Below, one piece after another: positions 6,671-13,455 of a stretch of 25,568 nt of DNA (positions are counted from its first letter, which is position 1; each line of letters opens with the position of its first letter). The DNA lies in contig JBBPYR010000283.1 in assembly GCA_038199755.1 (NCBI GenBank), forward strand, positions 1 to 25,568, read 5' to 3'. The notes under the pieces were generated by a model that did no database searches, was not told the origin of the DNA, and was given only the letters and a program-made list of their open reading frames with translations. Position numbers and translations under genes: made by a program. Source of the stretch: JBBPYR01 sp038199755 (GTDB lineage Bacteria; Chloroflexota; Ktedonobacteria; Ktedonobacterales; Ktedonobacteraceae).

Positions 6671-7663
6671 ATGGAGAAGCGTTTGCCCAAGCAGATTCCC
6701 CCCACTCTCAATGGACGAACAATACGCTGTATCCTTTTTGACTTTGGTGACACGCTCTGGACACGGAAAGATAAAGCAATCTGGTATCAGCTGGAACAAA
6801 CTGCGAATCAAAACGCAGTCACCCTATTACGCACCCATTTCTCACCTGTCGCCTTGCCCGCTTTAGATGATGGCAAACTGGGTTTAGAGATACGGAGAGC
6901 GGTAGATCACGCTATCCGCGAGAAAAAGCGGCAAGATCTCGAACACGAGCCAAACTTCATCACACTGGTGCAGGAAGCTCTACGCGGCATTGGTATTCCC
7001 CACGTCGACCGCACGCTCAGCGAGGCTATTTTTGAGGCTCTCCGCGTGCGCATACAAGCCTCACGCGATCTCTTTGCTGACACATTCAGTACGCTTACCG
7101 CCCTCAAAGAACGTGGTTACACCCTCGGTGTGGTCACAAACCGTCACTATGGTGGGCACCCCTTTCAGGAAGACCTACGCGATATAGGGCTGCTCAATTA
7201 TTTCGATGCACGTCACATGGCGATATCCGCTGATCTCGGTGTGCGTAAGCCTAATCCCGCCATCTTTTTACATGCCCTTGATGGCTTAGGCTTCTCTCCA
7301 CAGGAAGCGGCAATGGTCGGCGACTCGCTGAGTGCCGATGTGGGCGGCGCGAAACGGCTGAACATCTTCGCCGTCTGGATGCCCAAGCCACATCTTATCG
7401 CCGAGGCACGGGCGGCGCATCTTGCCAGCACCGACACCGTTGCAGAAGAAACATATGCACGAGCCGAGGCCGAACTCAATCCACAAGCAAAGCACCTTCC
7501 ATTATATGCTGAAAGTTCAGATGATGATTTTCTCGTTGCTTATGCGCGTGGGCGCGAGGGAAAGGGAAAACGCAAACATGCGCTACAGCTTGATACGCGG
7601 CCAGACCTGATTATTGAGCACTTGAGCGATCTACTGGATTTCTTTGCGGGCAATGGGGAATAA
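6671..7663 (+). CDS. HAD-superfamily hydrolase-like protein
   Basis: A 330-residue protein. HAD motifs are visible in order: motif I ILFDFGDTLW (Asp24), motif II VVTNRHYGG, the motif III lysine in VRKPNPAIF, and motif IV MVGDSLSADVGGA. The residue two after the nucleophile, normally the general acid Asp, is Gly26, so classical phosphatase activity is uncertain. The cap is helical (between motifs I and II), and a C-terminal tail of about 90 residues beyond the core makes it longer than most HAD phosphatases. The start at ATG 6671 has only a weak ribosome site. The methyltransferase gene begins six bases after its stop, so the two are co-transcribed. The substrate is unknown. Confidence 0.85.
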   Translation: MEKRLPKQIPPTLNGRTIRCILFDFGDTLWTRKDKAIWYQLEQTANQNAVTLLRTHFSPVALPALDDGKLGLEIRRAVDHAIREKKRQDLEHEPNFITLVQEALRGIGIPHVDRTLSEAIFEALRVRIQASRDLFADTFSTLTALKERGYTLGVVTNRHYGGHPFQEDLRDIGLLNYFDARHMAISADLGVRKPNPAIFLHALDGLGFSPQEAAMVGDSLSADVGGAKRLNIFAVWMPKPHLIAEARAAHLASTDTVAEETYARAEAELNPQAKHLPLYAESSDDDFLVAYARGREGKGKRKHALQLDTRPDLIIEHLSDLLDFFAGNGE

Positions 7664-7669
7664 TGTGCT

Positions 7670-8401
7670 ATGACATCCAACTTACGCCGATTGTTATTTG
7701 AAACGCTCTATAAAAACCGCTACCTCTACCGCTTTGCCAGCACCGTCCCTTTCGGCGGCCAGTGGCGTGTGTGGCAGCGGCAGGTGTTGTCGCGCCTTCA
7801 CGGACACGACATATTGGAACTTGGCTGCGGTCTGGGTGACCTGCTCGCCGACATGCTAGAGATGGGCTACAATTGCCGTGCCGTGGAGCACTCTCCACAG
7901 ATGGTAGCAGCCGCTCGCGACACATTACGCAAACGCCAGCTGGGACAGGACGCGACAGTGATGCAGGGTTCCGCGCAAGGCTTGCCTTTCTCCGATGCCA
8001 CCTTTGATACCGTCGTCAGCACATTTCCGTCCGAATACATCTATGACCCCGACACCATCTCAGAGATAGCCCGCGTCCTGCGCCCTGGTGGTCGCCTGCT
8101 GGTGATCGAAGGAGCCAACCTGTTACCCGTTAGCTTCCTACAAACCATCCTTGTAATATTACAGATGTTCGTATATGGTCCCTCGGCAGTCTTTGGCCCA
8201 CGCAAACAACGCAACCTACACGAAGAGATCGAGCGTGGTCGCAACGCCAAAGGGACCGAGACCGACATCACAGTAGATGTGCTGAGCAACGCCTGGTTTG
8301 GGCGCACCATCCCACTAGAGCAGTTCGACCTGCGCCGTCGCTCCGAGCGCATTCGCAGTAGCCGCTGGGAAGTATACATGATCATCGGCGAAAAACCCTG
8401 A
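7670..8401 (+). CDS. Class I SAM-dependent methyltransferase
   Basis: A 243-residue protein with a Methyltransf_11/UbiE-like core: motif I ILELGCGLGDLL (residues 48-59), an acidic residue ending strand 2 (AVEHSPQM), then LPFSDATFDTVVSTF and IARVLRPGGRLLVIEG. The region after the core contains a hydrophobic stretch (FLQTILVILQMFVYG), which suggests a lipid-like substrate or membrane contact. It starts at ATG 7670, six bases after the HAD-like gene. A flavoprotein of the lycopene cyclase family lies downstream beyond a palindromic repeat; a shared role in isoprenoid or quinone modification is possible but unproven. Confidence 0.87.
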   Translation: MTSNLRRLLFETLYKNRYLYRFASTVPFGGQWRVWQRQVLSRLHGHDILELGCGLGDLLADMLEMGYNCRAVEHSPQMVAAARDTLRKRQLGQDATVMQGSAQGLPFSDATFDTVVSTFPSEYIYDPDTISEIARVLRPGGRLLVIEGANLLPVSFLQTILVILQMFVYGPSAVFGPRKQRNLHEEIERGRNAKGTETDITVDVLSNAWFGRTIPLEQFDLRRRSERIRSSRWEVYMIIGEKP

Positions 8402-8410
8402 CCGCAACCC

Positions 8411-8512
8411 GTAGGGGCCAGATTTATCGCGCCCTCCGCTCAATTTATTGAGCGAGATCCGCTGGATTACAGGCGATAAATCGCCATGGGGCGCGATAAA
8501 TCTGGCCCCTAC
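8411..8512. repeat. Dispersed palindromic repeat, family A (complete copy)
   Basis: A 102-base element with perfect 24-base terminal inverted repeats (8411-8434 and 8489-8512, GTAGGGGCCAGATTTATCGC...). Inner hairpins are CGCTCAATTTATTGAGCG (8437-8454) and GGCGATAAATCGCC (8472-8485). It sits between the methyltransferase stop and the next gene. The second copy is at 1-81. Confidence 0.92.
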
Positions 8513-8596
8513 AGCGGTTTCCATGGTTACCCATTTCATTCGTTCATGTCCATTATCGCGCCCATACGCCCGCGTACGAGAAACCGAGAAACCCAG

Positions 8597-10336
8597 ATGA
8601 CGCAAACCTCTATCAAACAAATTGAGACGCACTACCCACACCTTGCCGCCGCCTTCAAAACCATTCCGCAAGGCGAGATGCACCTGCGTCGCCTGCAAGA
8701 TCTGAACGCCACTTGGCAAAACATGTTGCTCTCAGGGACAACGCGCCAATTTGCCGAGGTGGTCGTCACTGAAGAACGCCCATCCTTGCCCAAGACCGAC
8801 ACCTTTGACATTATCTACGCGGGTGGTGGCCTCAACCTGCTTAACGCGGCAGTCATGACGCTCCGCTATGGTTTGCGCGTGCTGGTATTTGATCGCTTCA
8901 CCGTGGGGGCGGTGCATCGCGAATGGAACATCTCACGCGAGGAATTGCGCGAACTGCTCGATGTAGGTTTGCTCACTCCAGACGAGCTGGAAACGGTGAT
9001 ACAGCGCGAGTACGAGGATGGAATCGTGCGCTTCCATTCCGCTCATATCGCTACCTCACCCGCCGAACTCCACCTCAAAAACGTGCTGGATGTGGCAATA
9101 GATGCCGATAAGCTCACCGCCCTTTGCCTGCAAAAAATTCTGTCGCACCAACCCAGAAGCGGCCAGCCCAATGTCGTGTTAGACGGCACCACATTTGTAC
9201 GCTGCGCGGTGCAACCTAGACGCGGCGTCACCATTGATGTGACAGACAGAGCAGGCGAGCAACACAGCTATGGAGCGCGCCTACTCATCGACGGCATGGG
9301 TTCGACCTCGCCTATCGCCTGCCAACTCAACTGCGGCAAACCCTTCTCACTCGTCTGCCCGACTGTTGGCACCGTTGCCCGTGGCTATAAGCAAGGAGAG
9401 ACGGCAGATGCAGTTTCCCCCACTGTGGGTGAGGTGCTTGTCTCCACCGAGGACGTGCGTAACGGGCGACAATTGATCTGGGAGACCTTCCCTGGCGCGG
9501 ACGATCAGGTTGCCATCTACCTGTTCTACTATGCCGAAACGGGCAACGATACCCAGACGGTCGATCTACTCGCGCTCTTCAATGACTTCTTCGCCCTCCT
9601 ACCAGACTATAAAGATACCAGCGGCGTCGAAATCGTCAAGCCAGTATATGGTTTCATTCCGGCGGGCTACAATATCACCTTGCCCTGGCAAAAAGAACAG
9701 AAGACGCTGGCCTATGATCGCGTCCTCTCACTCGGTGATGCCGCCGCGTTTCAATCACCGCTCACCTTCTGCGGCTTCGGCTCCTACGTGCGCAACCTGC
9801 GCCGCATTACCAGCTTACTCGCAGTCGCGCTGCGTCACAACACGCTGCATGCCAGCGATCTGAACGGCATACGTGCCTCAGAAGCGGTGCCAGCGGTGGC
9901 GCGTGCCTTCAGCAAGTTTATGATCGCCAAAGCCGACGGCAAAGAACCCACATGGCAAGTCAACGAGGTAATGAACGTCTTCTGCCGCATCCTCGCCGAC
10001 CTCGGCCCCAGTGTGACCAACGCCTTCTTCAAGGACCGCATTGGCTGGCTTGACTACACCCGCGTCGTGCTCAGGACACCTCGCTACTACCCACGCATCT
10101 ACACGCTGGCCCTCAAGACGCTCACCCCCGTTGAAATGCTGGGCTGGATTATTGCCTGGCTCAAGCTCGGTCAGCAATCCGCCATCTACACACTCTACCG
10201 CCTGACACGCCCCTTCACCCAATCCTGGATAGGACACCTTATCAGCATGGTGCTCACACGCAAAAACCCGCACCTGACGTTACGCCTGGCTGCCCATAAA
10301 GAGGCAATGGAACAGATCGGGCGCGGCACCCCATAA
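8597..10336 (+). CDS. CruA/CruP-family (lycopene cyclase-like) FAD-dependent protein
   Basis: A 579-residue flavoprotein. The dinucleotide fold starts at TFDIIYAGGGLNLLNAAV (about 69-86), and the ribose-binding acid is probably Asp99 in VLVFDR. It is followed by REWNISREELRELLDVGLL, a signature I recognise from the CruA/CruP lycopene cyclase family of cyanobacteria and green sulfur bacteria. A later FAD-binding region is LSLGDAAAFQSPLTFCGFGS. The C-terminal part has hydrophobic stretches that could contact membrane. The start is taken at ATG 8597 because earlier in-frame codons lie in or next to the repeat at 8411-8512; an ATG at 8546 is possible but has no ribosome site. Cyclase activity is uncertain: CruP homologues act in other roles, and no other carotenoid gene is in the window. 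Confidence 0.8.
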   Translation: MTQTSIKQIETHYPHLAAAFKTIPQGEMHLRRLQDLNATWQNMLLSGTTRQFAEVVVTEERPSLPKTDTFDIIYAGGGLNLLNAAVMTLRYGLRVLVFDRFTVGAVHREWNISREELRELLDVGLLTPDELETVIQREYEDGIVRFHSAHIATSPAELHLKNVLDVAIDADKLTALCLQKILSHQPRSGQPNVVLDGTTFVRCAVQPRRGVTIDVTDRAGEQHSYGARLLIDGMGSTSPIACQLNCGKPFSLVCPTVGTVARGYKQGETADAVSPTVGEVLVSTEDVRNGRQLIWETFPGADDQVAIYLFYYAETGNDTQTVDLLALFNDFFALLPDYKDTSGVEIVKPVYGFIPAGYNITLPWQKEQKTLAYDRVLSLGDAAAFQSPLTFCGFGSYVRNLRRITSLLAVALRHNTLHASDLNGIRASEAVPAVARAFSKFMIAKADGKEPTWQVNEVMNVFCRILADLGPSVTNAFFKDRIGWLDYTRVVLRTPRYYPRIYTLALKTLTPVEMLGWIIAWLKLGQQSAIYTLYRLTRPFTQSWIGHLISMVLTRKNPHLTLRLAAHKEAMEQIGRGTP

Positions 10337-10342
10337 ATGGGT

Positions 10343-10362
10343 CCAAGAGACATCAACTTAAG
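10343..10362 (+). repeat. 20-base dispersed motif (copy 1 of 2)
   Basis: CCAAGAGACATCAACTTAAG occurs here, just after the flavoprotein stop, and again at 25543-25562 at the window's right edge. Both copies follow G-G-(T/C) and lie next to palindromic repeats, so this may be the end of a larger mobile or repeat element. Confidence 0.75.
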
Positions 10363-10389
10363 AATTGCTGAGGTGGTGGGAACGGCTCG

Positions 10390-10512
10390 TTACAGGAGGG
10401 GCGGGGGCGGTGAGGACGGGTGGAAGGGACCCTTGGGTCGCCCGTGCAGGGGATACCGAATTTCGTGTAATGAGAGGATATCAGCTAATGAAAGATGATA
10501 TATTTCAGCCAT
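10390..10512 (-). pseudogene. Remnant of a Doc (death-on-curing, Fic-fold) toxin gene
   Basis: On the minus strand, ATG at 10512-10510 lies 12 bases past the antitoxin stop and opens MAEIYHLSLADILSLHE, the typical start of Doc-family toxins (L-x-x-x-D-x-L-x-x-H). After about codon 17 (near 10462) the frame runs into the family B repeat, reads IRYPLHGRPKGPFHP and stops at 10390 after 40 codons. The Fic catalytic motif HxFx(D/N)GNKR is absent and no remaining toxin sequence lies further on. Known Doc toxins phosphorylate or AMPylate targets such as EF-Tu; this remnant cannot. Assignment rests on about 17 residues plus the antitoxin next door. Confidence 0.65.
10395..10452. repeat. Family B repeat, half-copy truncating the Doc-like gene
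   Basis: Matches the left half of the repeat inside the DnaB intein: GGAGGGGCGGGGGCGG, then GGGACCCTTG, GGTCGCCC and CAGGGG in the same order, with small substitutions and deletions. The right half is absent. Read on the minus strand it encodes HGRPKGPF, comparable to the HGRPQGSPP peptide of the intein copy. Confidence 0.8.
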
Positions 10513-10524
10513 TTATCGCACCAT

Positions 10525-10740
10525 CTAACGATTTTCTAGATAGCGGTAGCCAGCCTCGTTGCGTTTCCAACTCTTCTCAAAGGCCTCTCGTAATTCGGGA
10601 GATGGAATAGGGCGTACCTCAGCAGGGCGAATCTCAACCGCTAAGAGTTGCCCCTCTTGCAGCTGTTGACGCTCTATCTCCTCTTTAGGTATCGTGACCA
10701 CATAACTATTTCCAACCTTGCGAAGCTTCTGCCAAATCAT
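10525..10740 (-). CDS. AbrB/MazE-type antitoxin
   Basis: A 71-residue protein with an N-terminal swapped-hairpin DNA-binding domain: MIWQKLRKVGNSYVVTIPKE, then IERQQLQEGQLLAVEIRP. The C-terminal tail (LREAFEKSWKRNEAGYRYL) is the toxin-wrapping segment seen in AbrB-type antitoxins paired with Doc toxins. The start ATG 10740 has an excellent ribosome site (GGGAGGAG). A longer in-frame start at 10785 is less likely. Such proteins repress their own operon and neutralise the toxin. The toxin gene after it is only a fragment, so this is an orphan antitoxin that may persist as a repressor or as protection against related toxins. Confidence 0.88.
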   Translation of the reverse strand: MIWQKLRKVGNSYVVTIPKEEIERQQLQEGQLLAVEIRPAEVRPIPSPELREAFEKSWKRNEAGYRYLENR

Positions 10741-10829
10741 GGTATTCTCCTCCCATATAGCTTGTATATACAAAGTATACGTCAATTTGCATTGCTAAGC
10801 AACTACAGATTTTTATTACCCCTCGCTTG

Positions 10830-10858
10830 TTGACGAACAGCCCATTGTCCGTTACTAT
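10830..10858 (+). promoter_or_regulatory. Promoter for the receptor kinase gene
   Basis: TTGACG (10830-10835), 17-base spacer, TACTAT (10853-10858). Predicted start near 10865 gives a leader of about 45 bases with GGAAGGGGAA before ATG 10910. Confidence 0.65.
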
Positions 10859-10909
10859 GGGAGGACAAAGGGTTTTTGGCCTGGTTATGTGGAAGGGGAA
10901 GATACTACG

Positions 10910-13378
10910 ATGTCGGGAACACAGGGAAAACAACAAGCAGAACAACCATCACCACACGAACACCTTGTGGGGCAAACGCTCAGCAACGGCGAATATACAT
11001 TACAGCGCGTCATTGGGCAAGGGGGTATGGGTAAGGTCTATTTGGCCGCGCACGCCTCACTCACCATCCCACTCGCCATCAAGCAGGCAAGGGCGGACGA
11101 ACCATTGCCGGAAAGTGTCTCAAGGGAGTTGGATACGCTCCTGCATGAACGCTCACATTCAAAGCACACGCGCATCGCTACAAAAATAGATATGAGCGAT
11201 TTTCCCAGTAGCGGAGGTGAACACACCGACCGTTTTCTGAGGGAAGCTCTCTTTCTCGCGCGTCTACACCACCCAGCCATTCCCTCGCTCTACGACTACT
11301 TTTTCGAGAATGGCTACTGGTACTTGGTGATGGACTATGTACCGGGCGCAACCTTACAGGCGTATGTACGACAATACGCACCGCTAGCACCGCTCGAAGC
11401 CATCAACTATGCCATGCAACTGTGCGATGTGCTCGATTACCTGCACAAACAATCACCGCCAATCATCTACCGCGATATGAAGCCAGCAAATGTTATTTTG
11501 TCGCCTGATGGCATCATCATGCTCATCGATTTCGGCATTGCCCGCTATTTCAAAGAGGGGCAAATCAATGACACCACTGATTTCGGCTCACCGGGCTATG
11601 CCTCGCCAGAACAGTATCGTGAAGAGGGACAGACGGACGCTCGCTCCGACCTGTACAGCCTGGGCGTTATCCTTCATGAAATGCTCACCGCTAATCGTCC
11701 GAACGCACTTACCAATATCGCACGCGACAGCGCACAACAACTCAATCCCACTATCTCAACGGTACTCAGTGGATTAGTGACGTTGGCAACACGCGCCGAC
11801 CCCATGTATCGCATTCAATCGGCCCACACCTTCTACATCGCACTGGATCGCGTGTACCATATTGAAGAACAACGCGCTTACGAGCGGTACATCAGGCAAG
11901 AGCCAAGAAGCGTAGATGAACAAGGCGACGAAGATACCATACAGGTACTGGATCAGAGCAGCACACCGCCGCGCACACAAGTACGAGGAGGCTCTGCTCC
12001 ACGTATAGAGGCATTGAGCGATACACAGCTTGCGCCAGAACAGCAAAATGTGCCTCCCGTACCTACACAATTATCGCCTTCCTTGACACTCGATCAGCGT
12101 AAGCAGACACGCGAAGTGTTACAACACGCCCGTACAGAACGTATTGAACAGGAGCACATCGAGCTTCAGCTTGCCTCGGTAGACAAAAGCTTACAAATGC
12201 GTACATCCATGCCTCTTTCACAACAACCACGCCCTTTCGCGATCAGCATGGATGATGAAGAGCCACGCACACGTTCAAAGCGTGTACATCGTCTCATCCG
12301 CGCCAGCTTCATCATTGCGCTACTCATCTTCTTTATACTCGCCTCCCTGCTCGTTTACACGCGAGTGTTCCGCCACGAGCAAAAACTGGTCAAAGGAATA
12401 CAGATAACAGCCATTGCCAGCCATACTAGCATCCAGAGTTCATGGAGTATTCTGCCCTCCTTATCCTCACCACTCGCGGACAACACTGCCGTGTATGTCG
12501 AGGTAGATGGGCACCCATACATCTATATGAGCGGTGGCTATCGTGGTGCCAAAAGCTCACCCCACTATGACCGCCATCTCTATCGCTATGATATCAATGC
12601 CGCACACTGGGAACAGGTCGCGCTCACTTCTTTCCCCGGTATGGTCAATAATGCCGTAACCCAGGATGAACATGGTCAACTGTTTTTCACCATCGGCTAT
12701 TCCCCCGACACCTACACCGTGAGTTCACTCCTCTATCAGTACCATCCAAGCGATAATACTATCCAGAAGATTACACCGCCCACCCCCATCTCCATCGGCT
12801 TCGGGGCAGCAATGCTCGCCGATCAACATGGTCATCTCTATCTTACACAGGGTTTCCTCAAAAGTGGCGACCCCCATGCCCTGGCAGAAACAGGCTGGTA
12901 TCGCTATGATACTGCTACAAACCAATGGCATACGCTGGCTCCCCTGCCCAAACGACTGGGTTATAGCGTACTTGCCACAGATGATGTAGGCAATATTATA
13001 CTGCTAGGTGGGGCTAGCGACGCGGGACAACACACACAGACACAGGACATCTACCGCTATAACATCGCGCAAAACGCCTGGACGCTTGCGAACGCCCAAG
13101 CACCATTTCCGATGAGCGGTGTTGCCAGTTGTACTCCCCAGGCAGGACAACTCGTGATTATTGGGGGCTATGACGTCAGCCAGGACAAGGGACGCACACA
13201 ATCTTGGCTGGTTGACCTGCATACGCTCCATTGGACAGCACTCAATGACCTACCGACAGGGGGTTCTATTCTAGGGGCAGCAGCCAGCGATGGCAAGGAC
13301 CACATCTACCTCGTGCGCGGTGCCAGTGATCCCAACCTTCCGACAGGCGACTTTTGGGAAATGACTATTCGACAGTAG
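10910..13378 (+). CDS. Membrane Ser/Thr protein kinase with extracytoplasmic Kelch-like domain
   Basis: An 822-residue receptor kinase. The kinase domain (about 22-315) has a Gly loop IGQGGMGKVYLA (35-46), Lys58 (LAIKQA), the αC Glu112 (FLREALFLA), YRDMKPAN (187-194, YRD replacing HRD, with Asp189 and Asn194) and DFG at 207-209. Between Lys58 and αC lies an unusual insert of roughly 40 residues. A Gln/Arg-rich linker follows, then one membrane helix (about 465-485, FIIALLIFFILASLLVYT). The outer part (about 490-822) has repeated segments such as YRYDTATNQWHTLAPLP and IILLGGA, a Kelch-type β-propeller likely to bind sugars or proteins. The start at ATG 10910 is favoured by GGGGAA; a GTG at 10889 is possible. 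It likely relays an external signal by phosphorylation. Confidence 0.92.
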   Translation: MSGTQGKQQAEQPSPHEHLVGQTLSNGEYTLQRVIGQGGMGKVYLAAHASLTIPLAIKQARADEPLPESVSRELDTLLHERSHSKHTRIATKIDMSDFPSSGGEHTDRFLREALFLARLHHPAIPSLYDYFFENGYWYLVMDYVPGATLQAYVRQYAPLAPLEAINYAMQLCDVLDYLHKQSPPIIYRDMKPANVILSPDGIIMLIDFGIARYFKEGQINDTTDFGSPGYASPEQYREEGQTDARSDLYSLGVILHEMLTANRPNALTNIARDSAQQLNPTISTVLSGLVTLATRADPMYRIQSAHTFYIALDRVYHIEEQRAYERYIRQEPRSVDEQGDEDTIQVLDQSSTPPRTQVRGGSAPRIEALSDTQLAPEQQNVPPVPTQLSPSLTLDQRKQTREVLQHARTERIEQEHIELQLASVDKSLQMRTSMPLSQQPRPFAISMDDEEPRTRSKRVHRLIRASFIIALLIFFILASLLVYTRVFRHEQKLVKGIQITAIASHTSIQSSWSILPSLSSPLADNTAVYVEVDGHPYIYMSGGYRGAKSSPHYDRHLYRYDINAAHWEQVALTSFPGMVNNAVTQDEHGQLFFTIGYSPDTYTVSSLLYQYHPSDNTIQKITPPTPISIGFGAAMLADQHGHLYLTQGFLKSGDPHALAETGWYRYDTATNQWHTLAPLPKRLGYSVLATDDVGNIILLGGASDAGQHTQTQDIYRYNIAQNAWTLANAQAPFPMSGVASCTPQAGQLVIIGGYDVSQDKGRTQSWLVDLHTLHWTALNDLPTGGSILGAAASDGKDHIYLVRGASDPNLPTGDFWEMTIRQ

Positions 13379-13382
13379 AAAA

Positions 13383-13455
13383 AACAGGGGAGTGCAAAGA
13401 AGCCGATACATGTGCGCTAAGCGCACATGTATCGGCTTCTTTGCACTCCCCTGTT
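13383..13455 (-). terminator. Very long perfect hairpin between convergent genes
   Basis: Arms of 36 bases (13383-13418 and 13420-13455) are perfectly complementary around one central base. On the minus strand the hairpin is followed by a run of six T (plus-strand A-run 13379-13384), giving an intrinsic terminator for the phosphorylase gene; its stop codon lies at the base of the stem. It also starts five bases after the kinase stop and probably blocks read-through from that side, although no T-run follows on the plus strand. Confidence 0.85.

Noticed and set aside
8486..8596. Upstream extension of the CruA/CruP-like protein
   Set aside because: The first codons come from the family A repeat and lack a ribosome site; ATG 8597 is more plausible.
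10365..10610. Open frame crossing the repeat and the antitoxin gene
   Set aside because: It is antisense to the Doc remnant and antitoxin and is formed mainly by repeat sequence.
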